Numbered from the stretch's first letter, positions 8,711-17,594 are shown. The stretch: DNA of 64,000 nt from Actinoalloteichus caeruleus DSM 43889 (GCF_000429185.2 NZ_AUBJ02000001.1:3844001-3908000), one strand, 5' to 3'. Made by a program: numbers and translations. The notes: generated by a model from the letters alone, not told the origin.

Positions 8711-9349
8711 TCAGACGTGGGCTAACTGCCCGTGGTTCAGGCCGGTGACCACCGGTTCTGACCCGACCCAGGCGGCCCGGTGGTAGGCGGTCAGGGTCAT
8801 CGACGGAGGGACGACCTCGACACGCGGTTCGCGTTCGCCGAGTGCCCGCAACACGCGCTGCAACTCGGCGGTCAGGCCGATCCGTCCGGTCTCGGCGCTC
8901 ACGAGGAGCACTCGCCGGGGTGGGCCGCCCGTGACGGGTGCCCGCCAGGCGAACCGGACCTCGCGGACGCCGGGGCGGCCGCGGAGCATGGCTCCGAGAA
9001 CCACCGGCGTCGAGTCCGCTCCGTGGGGGACCTCCACCGGCACGTCGCTGACGGCCGCCGGGGAGACCCCGAAGACGTGCGCGGGTTCTGGCTCCTCGGC
9101 GAGGGCCGGGATGGCGGCCACGAGCACGGGGTCGGCACCGGCGGGCAGGAAACCCTCGGCGAGGAGCTCGTGCTCGTGGTCGGTCAGTCCCAGCCTGCCG
9201 TGCGCCAGCGCGCGGGGCAGCGTCCTGGCGAGTACCGCGTCGGCGTCACCGGCCAGCCAGTCGCGGAACCGCCAGAGCTGTCGGTCGGGCAGTCGCCCGG
9301 CCAACCTGAGCAGCAGTTCGTGGCGGAGATCCCGCATGTCGCGCCCCAT
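8711..9349 (-). CDS. Unknown protein, tandem paralogue
   Basis: A 212-residue protein without a recognised family. It starts at ATG 9349 (an ATG at 9337 is also possible) and opens with LRHELLLRLAGRLPDRQ, matching LHDLLLGLAGRIDDES in the following gene. A core REVRFAWRAPV and a segment EVVPPSMTLTAYHRAAWVG also align with that gene. The first 60 residues look helical, and the second half looks like an alpha/beta nucleotide- or effector-type domain. It begins 13 bp after the RidA stop and ends 49 bp before its paralogue, so all are probably one operon. Role unknown. Confidence 0.72.
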   Translation of the reverse strand: MGRDMRDLRHELLLRLAGRLPDRQLWRFRDWLAGDADAVLARTLPRALAHGRLGLTDHEHELLAEGFLPAGADPVLVAAIPALAEEPEPAHVFGVSPAAVSDVPVEVPHGADSTPVVLGAMLRGRPGVREVRFAWRAPVTGGPPRRVLLVSAETGRIGLTAELQRVLRALGEREPRVEVVPPSMTLTAYHRAAWVGSEPVVTGLNHGQLAHV

Positions 9350-9362
9350 CGTGCAACCCCGT

Positions 9363-9836
9363 TCAGTCGACCTCGACGATGATCTCGACCTCGACCGGGG
9401 CGCCCAGCGGCAGCTCGGACACCCCGACGGCCGACCTGGCGTGCTGGCCGGCCTCGCCGAAGATCTCGCCGAACAGCTCGGAGGCACCGTTGATCACGGC
9501 GGGCTGGCCGGTGAACCCGTCAGCGGAGGCGACGAAGCCGACGACCTTGACGATCCGGACCACCGAGTCCAGCCCGACGAGGGCGTCGACCGCCGCGAGG
9601 GCGTTGAGGGCGCAGGTTCTGGCGTGCTGCTTGGCTTCCTCCGGGCTGACGTCGCCCCCGACCTTCCCGGTGGCGGCGAGCGCCCCGTCGACGATCGGTA
9701 CCTGACCGGAGGTGTAGACGAGGGAGCCGGTGCGGATCGCTGGCACGTAGGCGGCCACCGGCGCGGCGACCGCGGGCAGCGACACCCCGATCTCTTGGAT
9801 TCGCTGGGTCCAGGAAGGCCTCATGTCCTCACTCAT
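9363..9836 (-). CDS. RidA/YjgF-family protein
   Basis: A 157-residue member of the Rid family. Canonical RidA deaminates reactive enamine/imine intermediates made by PLP enzymes. The typical landmarks are present: LVYTSGQVPIVDG near residues 39-51, an internal NALAAVDALVG helix, and the active-site arginine equivalent in HARSAVGV (Arg134) before LPLGAPVEVE. ATG 9836 was chosen because GGAG lies just upstream and it removes an out-of-frame-like extension; ATG 9824 is an alternative. It corresponds in position to mycobacterial Rv3678c and lies 10 bp after the DUF4177 gene. Confidence 0.9.
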   Translation of the reverse strand: MSEDMRPSWTQRIQEIGVSLPAVAAPVAAYVPAIRTGSLVYTSGQVPIVDGALAATGKVGGDVSPEEAKQHARTCALNALAAVDALVGLDSVVRIVKVVGFVASADGFTGQPAVINGASELFGEIFGEAGQHARSAVGVSELPLGAPVEVEIIVEVD

Positions 9837-9846
9837 CTCTCCGCGC

Positions 9847-10002
9847 TCAGCCCTTGGGACGCTTGAGGTAGGCGACCAGCTGCTCACCGGTCGGCCCCGG
9901 CAGCACCGTGACCAACTCCCAACCGTCCTCGCCCCACTGGTCGAGGATCTGCTTGGTGGCATGGATCAACAACGGCACCGTGGCGTACTCCCACTTGGTC
10001 AT
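9847..10002 (-). CDS. DUF4177 small protein
   Basis: A 51-residue protein beginning MTKWEYATVPLL and containing LDQWGEDGWELVTVLPG, the pattern of the DUF4177 family. Function is unknown. It is the first gene of the minus-strand operon leading to RidA, 10 bp apart, the same pairing as Rv3678A-Rv3678c in mycobacteria. The long frame that contains it runs upstream to 10419, but only this part has coding character. Confidence 0.85.
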   Translation of the reverse strand: MTKWEYATVPLLIHATKQILDQWGEDGWELVTVLPGPTGEQLVAYLKRPKG

Positions 10003-10115
10003 GTGTCGGAGGGTAGTCGTAACGGAAGGGCCACCGTCCGCGTCCCACGGATGGGGACTCCCCGACCACCGTTCGGCGGGACCGAGTGATGGGATCGAGT
10101 CGGTAATGTGGCTGG

Positions 10116-10367
10116 GTGGAGATCTGGCGGATGGCGGCCACCGCCCTGCTGGTGCTGTTCGGCGGCATCCTGGTGCTCGTGGTGATGGCGCAGGCCAGGG
10201 ACCGCAAGGGACGGTCGCGCGGGGACGTGGTCCGCAACGGCGCCATCGCCTCGGCGGTGCTGGTGGTGGCGATCCTCTGCGTGGCGTTGTGGCTTCCCTC
10301 GACCGTGGCCTGGGGGCTGGTGGCGGCCGCGGGCATCGCCGTGGCCGTGCTGACGATGGTGGATTGA
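10116..10367 (+). CDS. Small membrane protein of unknown function
   Basis: An 83-residue protein with an N-terminal hydrophobic segment (residues about 5-25), a short basic loop (RDRKGRSRGD) and a second hydrophobic stretch of about 40 residues that can make two helices. The GTG start at 10116 is assumed; an ATG at 10131 is also in frame. It is divergent from the DUF4177 operon and upstream of the ATPase pair. No family was recognised. Confidence 0.65.
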   Translation: MEIWRMAATALLVLFGGILVLVVMAQARDRKGRSRGDVVRNGAIASAVLVVAILCVALWLPSTVAWGLVAAAGIAVAVLTMVD

Positions 10368-10456
10368 CCCGTGTCCCGGCTCGCCCGGTACCCGGGTGGG
10401 AGGAGTGGTGGCACTGCACGGGAGCCGGACCGTGTCGTGGCGTTTAGGCTGACCGT

Positions 10457-11461
10457 GTGAGGGCCTCAAGCTCCGGATGGACCGAGCAGCTCGCGCGGGT
10501 CCGGCTGCACGTGGTCACGGGTAAGGGTGGCACCGGGAAGTCGACGGTCGCCGCCGCGGTGGCGCTCGCGCTGGCCAACGGGGGCCGTCGGGTACTGCTC
10601 GTGGAGGTCGAGGGGCGGCAGGGGATCGCCCAGCTCTTCGACACCGCGCCGCTCCCCTACTCCGAGGAGCGGCTCGCGCTCGCACCGGGCGGTGGTGAGG
10701 TCCGCGCGTTGGCCGTGGACGCCGAGGCCGCGCTGCTGGAGTACCTCGACATGTTCTACAACCTCGGCTTCGCCGGGCGGACGCTGCGCCGGATGGGAGC
10801 GATCGAGTTCGCCACCACCCTCGCTCCCGGTCTGCGGGACGTGCTGCTGACAGGCAAGATCAAGGAGTGCGCCGGCCGCACCGACCAGCGGGGACGGCAC
10901 GTCTACGACGCGGTCGTGGTGGACGCGCCACCCACCGGCCGCATCGTGCGGTTCCTCGACGTCACGCGGGCGATGGTCGACCTCGCGAAGGTCGGTCCGA
11001 TCCGGGCCCAGAGCGAGGGGGTGGTGCGGCTCCTGCACTCGGGCGACACCGCGGTGCACCTGGTGACCACCTTGGAGGAGCTGCCGGCGCAGGAGGCGGT
11101 CGAGGCCGTGGAGGAACTGGATGCCGCCGACCTGCGCCCCGGCGCCGTCGTGGTGAACCGGATCAGCCCGAACCGGCTGCCGGCCCGGTCGGTGGCCGCG
11201 GCGGCGGACGGCCGTCTCGACGAGGCCCGCGTTCGGGCCGGGCTGGAGTCGGCCGGTCTCGCCCTCACCGACGACCAGTTGGACGGGCTCGTCGGTGAGA
11301 CGGTGGAGCACGCCCTGCGGGTGCGGTCCGAACAGGAGGCGTGGCGGCACCTCCGCCAGCTCGACCTGCCGTTGCTGGAACTGCCGGAGCTGACCGAGGG
11401 CGTCGACCTCGCCTCGCTGTACGAGCTCGCCGAGACCATGCGCGACCAGGGCCTGCGATGA
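10457..11461 (+). CDS. ArsA/GET3-like ATPase, subunit 1
   Basis: A 334-residue ATPase of the anion-transporting ATPase (ArsA/GET3) branch of the SIMIBI P-loop class. The deviant Walker A motif GKGGTGKST is at residues 22-30 and retains the signature lysine (Lys23). A switch-like DAPPTGR follows near residue 153. It corresponds to mycobacterial Rv3679, known to work as a pair with Rv3680. It starts at GTG 10457 and overlaps the second ATPase by 4 bp (ATGA), so the two are translationally coupled. No arsB or arsC is nearby, so arsenic transport is unlikely. A role in membrane-protein or stress handling is an inference from the family. Confidence 0.9.
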   Translation: MRASSSGWTEQLARVRLHVVTGKGGTGKSTVAAAVALALANGGRRVLLVEVEGRQGIAQLFDTAPLPYSEERLALAPGGGEVRALAVDAEAALLEYLDMFYNLGFAGRTLRRMGAIEFATTLAPGLRDVLLTGKIKECAGRTDQRGRHVYDAVVVDAPPTGRIVRFLDVTRAMVDLAKVGPIRAQSEGVVRLLHSGDTAVHLVTTLEELPAQEAVEAVEELDAADLRPGAVVVNRISPNRLPARSVAAAADGRLDEARVRAGLESAGLALTDDQLDGLVGETVEHALRVRSEQEAWRHLRQLDLPLLELPELTEGVDLASLYELAETMRDQGLR

Positions 11462-12624
11462 CGGCACCGGGACCAGCGGCCGGGAGCCGTCGTCGGCCGG
11501 CCGCGCTCGACGTCGACGGGTTGTTGGCCAGCCCGAGGACCGAGATCGTGGTGTGCTGCGGTTCGGGTGGCGTCGGCAAGACGACGACCGCGGCCGCGCT
11601 CGGGTTGCGTGCCGCGCGCCTCGGCAGGAGGACGGTCGTGCTGACGATCGACCCGGCCCGACGCCTGGCACAGGCGCTGGGGCTCCGGGAGCTGGGCAAC
11701 CAGCCTCGTCGGGTCGAGTTCGCCGAGGAGGAACCGGCCGGCGAGCTGCACGCGATGATGCTCGACATGCGCCGGACCTTCGACGACATGGTGTTGGCCC
11801 ACGCGGGGGACGAACGCGCCGAGCAGATCCTGGCCAACCCCTTCTACCAGACCATCTCCTCGTCCTTCTCCGGCACGCAGGAGTACATGGCGATGGAGAA
11901 GCTCGGGCAGCTGGCCGCGGAGGGGGACTGGGACCTGATCGTGGTGGACACTCCGCCGAGCAGGTCCGCACTGGACTTCCTCGATGCGCCGCAGCGGTTG
12001 TCGACGGTCCTCGACGGCACGTTGATCCGGTTGCTGGCCGGCCCGGCCAGGGCTGGCGGGCGGGGCATCCGGCGGGTCGTCGGCGCGGGGTTCGGCCTGT
12101 TCAGCAAGGCGGTCTCGACGATCGTCGGTGGCCAGTTGCTCGCGGACGCCTCCGCGTTCGTGCAGGCCTTCGACAGCATGTTCGGGGGTTTCCGCGAGCG
12201 GGCGGAGCACACCTACCGGATGCTGCGCTCCCCGGGCACGGCGTTCCTGGTGGTGGCCGCCCCGGAACCGGATGCCCTGCGGGAGGCCTCCTACTTCGTC
12301 GACCGGCTCGCCACCGAGCGGATGCCGTTGGCGGGTCTCGTCGCCAACCGCACCCACCCGGTGCTCACCGACCTGCCGGCCGCCAGCGCCCTCGCGGCGG
12401 CGGACCAGCTCGGTGGAGGTGCCCCGCTCGCCGCCGCCGTGCTCCGCCTGCACGCCGACCGGGTGTCGGTCGCGGACCGCGAACTCCGGTTGCTGTCACG
12501 CTTCACCAGGGCTCATCCGGGAGTGCCGATCATCGGTGTCCCAGCACTCGCGAAAGATGTTCACGATATGCGGGGTCTCCGTGAGATCGGCGAACGACTC
12601 GCGAGTAGGCCCGACGCCGGTTAG
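11458..12624 (+). CDS. ArsA/GET3-like ATPase, subunit 2
   Basis: A 388-residue partner of the preceding ATPase. ATG 11458 overlaps the previous stop (ATGA). Its Walker A is GSGGVGKTT (residues 35-43), so the signature lysine of the deviant motif is replaced by serine while the core GKT is kept. [12 protein letters not shown] represents the switch region. Residues about 180-260 contain a hydrophobic, Gly/Ala-rich helical part. It corresponds to Rv3680. The asymmetry of the two P-loops supports a heterodimer with unequal sites. Convergent with whiB4 across a hairpin terminator. Confidence 0.9.
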   Translation: MTAPGPAAGSRRRPAALDVDGLLASPRTEIVVCCGSGGVGKTTTAAALGLRAARLGRRTVVLTIDPARRLAQALGLRELGNQPRRVEFAEEEPAGELHAMMLDMRRTFDDMVLAHAGDERAEQILANPFYQTISSSFSGTQEYMAMEKLGQLAAEGDWDLIVVDTPPSRSALDFLDAPQRLSTVLDGTLIRLLAGPARAGGRGIRRVVGAGFGLFSKAVSTIVGGQLLADASAFVQAFDSMFGGFRERAEHTYRMLRSPGTAFLVVAAPEPDALREASYFVDRLATERMPLAGLVANRTHPVLTDLPAASALAAADQLGGGAPLAAAVLRLHADRVSVADRELRLLSRFTRAHPGVPIIGVPALAKDVHDMRGLREIGERLASRPDAG

Positions 12625-12733
12625 CCCCACGCGCTCCCGCGCTAATGGCGAAAGCGATCGGGAATCGCCTGGAATTTGGCCGGACGGCCGGCCAATGGGC
12701 GGACAACTGGTTGATCACGCAATTCGGCGGGGC

Positions 12734-12768
12734 CGCCGGGCCGACGCCCTCGTCGCGCCGGCCCGGCG
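12734..12768. terminator. Bidirectional terminator between ATPase pair and whiB4
   Basis: A 10-bp perfect stem (12734-12743 with 12759-12768) with a 15-nt loop lies between two convergent genes, just before the whiB4 stop. Confidence 0.65.
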
Positions 12769-12781
12769 TCACCGTGTCCCG

Positions 12782-13081
12782 TCAGGACACCTGGTACTCG
12801 ATGTCGGTGTGGCGGCGGCGCGCGGCCTCCAACAGCTCGCGCCAGGACTCGACGTCCGGCCTGCGACGGAGCAGCGCGCGCCGCTCCCGCTCGGTCATCC
12901 CGCCCCAGACACCGAACTCGATGCGGTTGTCCAGCGCCTCGGCCAGACACTCGGTACGAACCGGACAGCCAATGCAGACCACCTTGGCCTTGCGCTGTTC
13001 CGCTCCTCGGACGAACAACTGCTCAGGGTCCTCGTCACGGCAGGCCGCTCGAACCCGCCAATCCCCCTGGATGAACATCAT
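12782..13081 (-). CDS. whiB4: WhiB4-like [4Fe-4S] redox-sensing regulator
   Basis: A 99-residue WhiB protein. The four cluster-binding cysteines are Cys14, Cys36, Cys39 and Cys45, followed by the GVWGG turn (residues 57-61) and a basic C-terminal segment RERRALLRRR for DNA contact. WhiB proteins bind an iron-sulfur cluster and often sigma-A. WhiB4 in mycobacteria responds to oxygen and oxidative stress and represses antioxidant genes. Assignment to the WhiB4 type rests on its place between the ATPase pair and ponA2, as in Rv3681c. Two tandem ATGs (13081, 13078) follow an AGGAG site. The catalase, dps and ohr genes nearby fit a redox setting. Confidence 0.93.
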   Translation of the reverse strand: MMFIQGDWRVRAACRDEDPEQLFVRGAEQRKAKVVCIGCPVRTECLAEALDNRIEFGVWGGMTERERRALLRRRPDVESWRELLEAARRRHTDIEYQVS

Positions 13082-13343
13082 GTCCCCCAGCTCCTTGTGT
13101 CTTCCGACTCACCAGGTGCCCCCCCGGCACCCGCGGTCAGTGACATTCCGTTCCGATGGAACGCCCTGTCTTACCTTGTCGTGAGACCTTGACGGACTGT
13201 AGAGCAGATTGGTTCCATCAATTTCACCGGGTATGACAAACATTACGGTCTGTCACCCGTTTCGCAACCCTTAGTCATCATTTCGAGTGGTGCTACCTCA
13301 CTTCGTCGTTATACGGGCGCCACCCCGGACGTACGCTGAGCGG
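13082..13343. promoter_or_regulatory. Divergent whiB4-ponA2 promoter region
   Basis: A 262-bp region between divergent starts, visibly richer in A+T than its flanks (13190-13310). It must carry both promoters. No strong inverted repeat was identified. TTATAC at about 13313-13318, followed some 25 bp later by the ponA2 GTG, is a possible -10 element. Confidence 0.4.
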
Positions 13344-15842
13344 GTGCGGTTTCGGGCTGGCGTACTCAAGCTCTTCGGACTCTGCGTGCTCGCGGGGGTA
13401 CTGGCCGCCGGGGTGTTGTTCCCCGCCGTCGGCGGTCTCGGCGTGGCGTCCAACCAGGCGAGTGACACTGTGGACAGCCTCTCGGCCGACCTCGTGACCA
13501 CGGACCCTCCCCTGGTCAGCACGATCACCGACTCCGAGGGCGACCCCATCGCCTACCTGTTCGACCAGTACCGGGTGCTGGTGGAGCCGCACGAGATCGC
13601 CGACAGCATGAAGGCGGCCATCATCGCGGTGGAGGACCAGCGCTTCTACCAGCACGAGGGCGTCGACTGGCGGGGCACGTTCCGCGCGGCGGTGACGAAC
13701 CAGATGTCCGGCAGCATCGCGCAGGGCGGTTCCACCCTCACCCAGCAGTACGTCAAGAACTACCTGGTGCACGTGGTCGCCGCCGACAGCCCCGCGGAAC
13801 AGGCCAAGGCGATCGAGCAGACCCCCGCCAGGAAGCTGCGCGAGATCCGGATCGCCCTCCAACTGGAGCAGAACCTCGACAAGGAGGAGATCCTCGCCGG
13901 CTACCTGAACATCGTGCCCTTCGGCAACCAGACCTACGGCGTCGGCGCCGCCGCGCGCACCTACTTCAACACGACGGCGGACCAGTTGACCGTTCCGCAG
14001 GCCGCCCTGCTCGCGGGGATCGTCAACAGCCCCGGCTCGTTGAACCCCGAACGCAACCCGGAGGAGGCGAAGCGGCGGCGCAACATCGTCATCGGGTTGA
14101 TGGCGGAGCAGGGGCACATCTCCGAGGAGGCCGCCGAGGAGGCGAAACGGGAACCCCTCGGGCTCGCGCAGCCGTTGGGGCGCCCCCCGAACGACTGCGT
14201 GGGCGCCGGGCCGAGCGACGGCTTCTTCTGCGAGTACGTCATCGACTACCTCGCGAGCGCCGGCTTCTCCAAGGACCAGCTCAAGCGCGGCGGCTACACG
14301 ATCCGGACCACGCTGGACCACTCGATCACCGAGATGGCGAAGCGCGCGGCCGAGGACCAGGTGCCCAAGACGACCGAGGGCATCGCGAACGCGATGGCGG
14401 TCGTGGAGCCTGGGCACGACGGCCACAAGGTCCGTGCGCTGGTGGCCAACCGGGACTACGGGCTGGACCCCGAGGCCGGTCAGACGATGTACCCGCTGCC
14501 CAGCGGCATGACGATGTTCGGTGCGGGGTCGATCTACAAGACCTTCACGGCGGCGGCCGCCCTCGAGGCGGGCATGGGCATCCAGAACGAGGTCGACGTG
14601 CCCACCACCCACGTGTCCTCGGTGTACTTCAACAACGGGGCGCCCTACCAGGTCAGCAACGACAACGACGGGTACCCGGCCCGGATGACCCTCCAGGACG
14701 CCCTGGCGAAGTCCCCCAACACCTCCTTCGTGGCGTTGCAGGAGCGGGTTGGGCTCGACGCGGTGGTGGACATGGCGGAGCGCCTCGGCCTCCGGCAGGG
14801 CATGACCGGCATCAACCACCAGGGCGGCCAGATCGACCCCACCGCCGAGCGCGAGGAGCAGCGACTCCCGCAGGCGGAGTTCCTCAAGGAACGGGGCATC
14901 GGTGCCTTCACCCTCGGCTTCACCCCGACGAGCGTGCTGGAGCTGTCCAACGTCGCCGCGACGATCGCCAGCAACGGGGTGTGGTGCCCGCCCTCCCCGA
15001 TCGAGGAGGTCCTCGACCGGCACGGCAACCCGGTGGCGATCACCGAGGCCGACTGCGAGCAGGCGGTCGAGAAGGAGGTCGCGGACGCGCTCTTCGTGGG
15101 GATGAGCAAGGACGACACGGAGGGCACCGCGCGGGCCGCAGCCCAGCAGGTGAGCTGGGACAGGCCGATGCTCGGCAAGACCGGCACCACCCAGAACCAC
15201 ATGTCCGCCGGGTTCATCGGCGCGACCCCGCAGATGGCCGGCGCGGTGCTCACCTTCAGCGACGGGACCTCGGTGCAGGGGATCTGCGACGGCGACCCGC
15301 CGATGCTGTGCGGGGACAACGGCAACATCTACGGAGGGCGCATCCCCGCCCGAACGTGGTTCGCGACGATGACCGGGGTGCACGAGGGCCTGCCGGTGGC
15401 TCCGCTGCCCGCGCTGGACCCCAAGTTCGAGTTCGGCGGTGAGGACCACCAGGTTCCCAACGTGGTCGGGATGGGCGCCGCCCAGGCCCGCACGGTCCTC
15501 CAGGAGGCCGGTTACCAGGTGTCCGAGGCGCAGACCAACAGCAGCGAGCCGCGCGGCACCGTGGTGACCCAGTCCCCCCGGGGCTTCGCCCTCCCCGGGG
15601 ACACGATCACGATCTCGGTCAGCACCGGGTACGTGCCGCCGGCGGAGACCGAGCAACCCGGTCCGACGGATCAGCCGCCCGGCGAGGGCGGCACCCCGGC
15701 TCCCCCGCCCGAGGAGGGTGGGCCCAGCGTGCCGCCGGTCCCTCCGCCCGCACCCGAGCCAACCCAGCCCGAGCTACCGGAACCCCCGGACGACGGCGGT
15801 GACCAACCGCCCACCGATCCACCGGTGGGCGAGGGCAACTGA
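13344..15842 (+). CDS. ponA2: Class A penicillin-binding protein with PASTA domain
   Basis: An 832-residue bifunctional peptidoglycan synthase. GTG 13344 places the single membrane anchor at residues about 7-29. The GT51 transglycosylase has its catalytic glutamate in EDQRF (Glu97) and GGSTLTQQ near 128-135. The transpeptidase shows the SxxK nucleophile motif as SIYK (Ser396, Lys399), then SPN and KTGT. One PASTA domain follows (VPNVVGMGAAQAR onward), which binds muropeptides, and then a Pro/Glu-rich tail of about 80 residues. It polymerises and crosslinks the wall outside the membrane. PonA2 in mycobacteria supports stationary-phase and stress survival. Divergent from whiB4, as in Rv3681c-Rv3682. 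Confidence 0.94.
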   Translation: MRFRAGVLKLFGLCVLAGVLAAGVLFPAVGGLGVASNQASDTVDSLSADLVTTDPPLVSTITDSEGDPIAYLFDQYRVLVEPHEIADSMKAAIIAVEDQRFYQHEGVDWRGTFRAAVTNQMSGSIAQGGSTLTQQYVKNYLVHVVAADSPAEQAKAIEQTPARKLREIRIALQLEQNLDKEEILAGYLNIVPFGNQTYGVGAAARTYFNTTADQLTVPQAALLAGIVNSPGSLNPERNPEEAKRRRNIVIGLMAEQGHISEEAAEEAKREPLGLAQPLGRPPNDCVGAGPSDGFFCEYVIDYLASAGFSKDQLKRGGYTIRTTLDHSITEMAKRAAEDQVPKTTEGIANAMAVVEPGHDGHKVRALVANRDYGLDPEAGQTMYPLPSGMTMFGAGSIYKTFTAAAALEAGMGIQNEVDVPTTHVSSVYFNNGAPYQVSNDNDGYPARMTLQDALAKSPNTSFVALQERVGLDAVVDMAERLGLRQGMTGINHQGGQIDPTAEREEQRLPQAEFLKERGIGAFTLGFTPTSVLELSNVAATIASNGVWCPPSPIEEVLDRHGNPVAITEADCEQAVEKEVADALFVGMSKDDTEGTARAAAQQVSWDRPMLGKTGTTQNHMSAGFIGATPQMAGAVLTFSDGTSVQGICDGDPPMLCGDNGNIYGGRIPARTWFATMTGVHEGLPVAPLPALDPKFEFGGEDHQVPNVVGMGAAQARTVLQEAGYQVSEAQTNSSEPRGTVVTQSPRGFALPGDTITISVSTGYVPPAETEQPGPTDQPPGEGGTPAPPPEEGGPSVPPVPPPAPEPTQPELPEPPDDGGDQPPTDPPVGEGN

Positions 15843-15853
15843 CTCCGTTACCC

Positions 15854-15892
15854 GCGGGCCGGCCTCCTGCTCAAGCCTGGAGGCCGGCCCGC
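15854..15892. terminator. Terminator hairpin after ponA2
   Basis: A perfect 14-bp stem (15854-15867 with 15879-15892) starts 12 bp after the ponA2 stop and reaches into the end of the convergent yqeY gene at 15871. It can serve both directions. Confidence 0.75.
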
Positions 15893-16335
15893 ACGAGTTC
15901 CACCACCCGGCTCCCGTCGGCGCGGCCGGCCACCCTGGCGGTGGCCGCCTTCATCACCTGTCCCAGGTCGGCCGGGCCCGGTCGCCGGCCCAACCGCGCT
16001 CCGACCTCCTCGATGGCGGCGCCGACGAGCTCGGTGAGCTCGTCCTCCCCCAACTGACGGGGGAGGTAGGCGCGGAGGATGTCCGCCTCGGCCCGCTCCG
16101 CCTCGGCCGTGTCCGCCCGACCGGCCGACCCGAAGGCCTCGGCCGCCTCGTCCCGCTTCCTGGCCTCCTTGGCGACGGTCTGGGTCACCTCCGCCTCGGT
16201 CAGCGGGCGGCCCGTCCGCCCTTCGGCGTTGCCGATGGCACCCAGCACCGTGCGGAGGGTTCCGACCACGCGGGTGTCCCTGCTCTTCATCGCCGCCACC
16301 AGATCGGCGCGCAGCCGTTCCTCGAGATCGCTCAC
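15871..16335 (-). CDS. GatB/YqeY domain-containing protein
   Basis: A 154-residue YqeY-type protein. It shows LEERLRADLVAAMKSRD at the start, the Glu/Arg-rich RKRDEAAEAF helix and the C-terminal LGQVMKAATARVAGRADGS motif of the tRNA-amidotransferase-related domain. These stand-alone proteins resemble the tRNA-binding tail of GatB; their cellular task is not firmly known. GTG 16335 is the best start, since the upstream extension does not look coding. Divergent from the metallophosphoesterase and convergent with ponA2. Confidence 0.88.
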   Translation of the reverse strand: MSDLEERLRADLVAAMKSRDTRVVGTLRTVLGAIGNAEGRTGRPLTEAEVTQTVAKEARKRDEAAEAFGSAGRADTAEAERAEADILRAYLPRQLGEDELTELVGAAIEEVGARLGRRPGPADLGQVMKAATARVAGRADGSRVVELVRAGLQA

Positions 16336-16454
16336 GCTCGGAACGTACGCCGTGGCCGGCTGGCTCGGGTGATCGCGGTGGTCGGAGCGGCCCGGTCCGT
16401 CCCGCACCCATCGCCGGTCGGGCGGATCAGACCCGAGGCCGTAAGCTGAATCGG

Positions 16455-17417
16455 GTGAACACTCTCGGGCGCACCTTGATCGGAACCGCCGCCCTCGGGG
16501 TCGCGGCCGTCGGCTATGCCGCCGGGATCGAACGACGGCACTGGACGCTTCGGAACGTCACGCTGCCCGTGCTCGCGCCCGGAAGCCGGCCGATCCGTGT
16601 CCTCCACGTCTCCGACCTGCACATGACGCCGAACCAGCGCTCCAAGCAGGAATGGGTGGCCGCGTTGGACGCGCTCGAACCGGACCTGGTGGTGAACACC
16701 GGGGACAACCTCGCGCACCACCAGGCTGTTCCCGCCGCACTGCGGGCACTGGGCCCCCTGCTCGATCGACCCGGGGTCTTCGTCTTCGGCAGCAACGACT
16801 ACTACGCGCCCAAACCCAAGAACCCGGCGCGGTACCTGCTGCCGGTCCGCCGGACCAAGCGCATCCACGGCGTGCCGCTGCCCTGGCGGGATCTGCGGGC
16901 GGCGTTGACCGAGCGAGGTTGGCTCGACCTGACCCACCAGCGGCGGAGCTTCCGGGTGGGGGGCCAGCTGGTCGTGGCCGCCGGCGTCGACGACCCCCAC
17001 CTCCGCCGGGACCGCTACGACGACATCGAGGGCCGCCCGGACCCCCGGGCCAGGTTGTCCCTGGGTGTGACGCACTCCCCGGAACCGCGGGTCCTGGACC
17101 GCTTCGCCGACGACGGTTACGACCTGGTGCTCGCCGGCCACACCCACGGTGGCCAGTTGCGGGTCCCCTTCTACGGTGCCCTGGTGACCAACTGCGAACT
17201 GGACCGTTCGCGGGCACGCGGGGCCTCGCGGTGGGGAGCGCACACCTGGCTCCACGTCTCCGCGGGCCTCGGGACGTCGCCCTACGCGCCGGTCCGCTTC
17301 GCCTGCCCGCCGGAGGCCAGCCTGTTGACCCTGGTGCCACGACCTCGCGAGGCTGGTTCCGGGCCGGTGCCGGCGAAACCGACGGCCGGTTTCCGGGCGG
17401 GTGGGGGCATGGGCTAG
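16455..17417 (+). CDS. Calcineurin-like metallophosphoesterase
   Basis: A 320-residue phosphoesterase. The dimetal motifs are seen in order: HVSDLHM, NTGDN, GSND and GHTHGGQ. A short N-terminal hydrophobic stretch (residues about 6-22) may anchor it to the membrane. The family includes UDP-diacylglucosamine- and cyclic-nucleotide-type phosphoesterases; the substrate here is unknown. It occupies the place of mycobacterial Rv3683 behind ponA2. The stop codon overlaps the -10 element of the following tRNA gene. Confidence 0.88.
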   Translation: MNTLGRTLIGTAALGVAAVGYAAGIERRHWTLRNVTLPVLAPGSRPIRVLHVSDLHMTPNQRSKQEWVAALDALEPDLVVNTGDNLAHHQAVPAALRALGPLLDRPGVFVFGSNDYYAPKPKNPARYLLPVRRTKRIHGVPLPWRDLRAALTERGWLDLTHQRRSFRVGGQLVVAAGVDDPHLRRDRYDDIEGRPDPRARLSLGVTHSPEPRVLDRFADDGYDLVLAGHTHGGQLRVPFYGALVTNCELDRSRARGASRWGAHTWLHVSAGLGTSPYAPVRFACPPEASLLTLVPRPREAGSGPVPAKPTAGFRAGGGMG

Positions 17418-17420
17418 ACT
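17391..17420 (+). promoter_or_regulatory. Candidate tRNA-Pro promoter
   Basis: TTCCGG (17391-17396), an 18-bp spacer and TAGACT (17415-17420) form a plausible housekeeping promoter. It overlaps the end of the metallophosphoesterase gene, with the tRNA beginning 49 bp further on. Confidence 0.45.
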
Positions 17421-17468
17421 CTGTTCCGTCAGGCGGTGAGGCCCCTGCGGGGCTGGTCGCAAGACGAT

Positions 17469-17542
17469 CGGGGTGTGGCGCAGCTTGGGAGCGCGCTTCG
17501 TTCGGGTCGAAGAGGTCGTGGGTTCAAATCCCGCCACCCCGA
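17469..17542 (+). tRNA. tRNA-Pro (CGG)
   Basis: A 74-nt cloverleaf: acceptor arms CGGGGTG and CACCCCG with discriminator A, an anticodon stem CTTCG/CGAAG around loop TTCGGGT (anticodon CGG), and the T-loop GGTTCAAATCC. The 3' CCA is not encoded. A terminator hairpin follows at once. Confidence 0.95.
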
Positions 17543-17550
17543 CAGACCGG

Positions 17551-17594
17551 AGGCCCAGGTCAGGGAAACGTCGTGTGTTCCCCGACCTGGGCCT
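17551..17594 (+). terminator. Terminator after tRNA-Pro
   Basis: An 11-bp stem plus one mismatch plus 5 more pairs (17551-17567 with 17578-17594), beginning 9 bp after the tRNA. Confidence 0.75.

Noticed and set aside
13293-15656. 787-codon minus-strand frame opposite ponA2
   Set aside because: Entirely antisense to a well-supported gene and of typical shadow composition.
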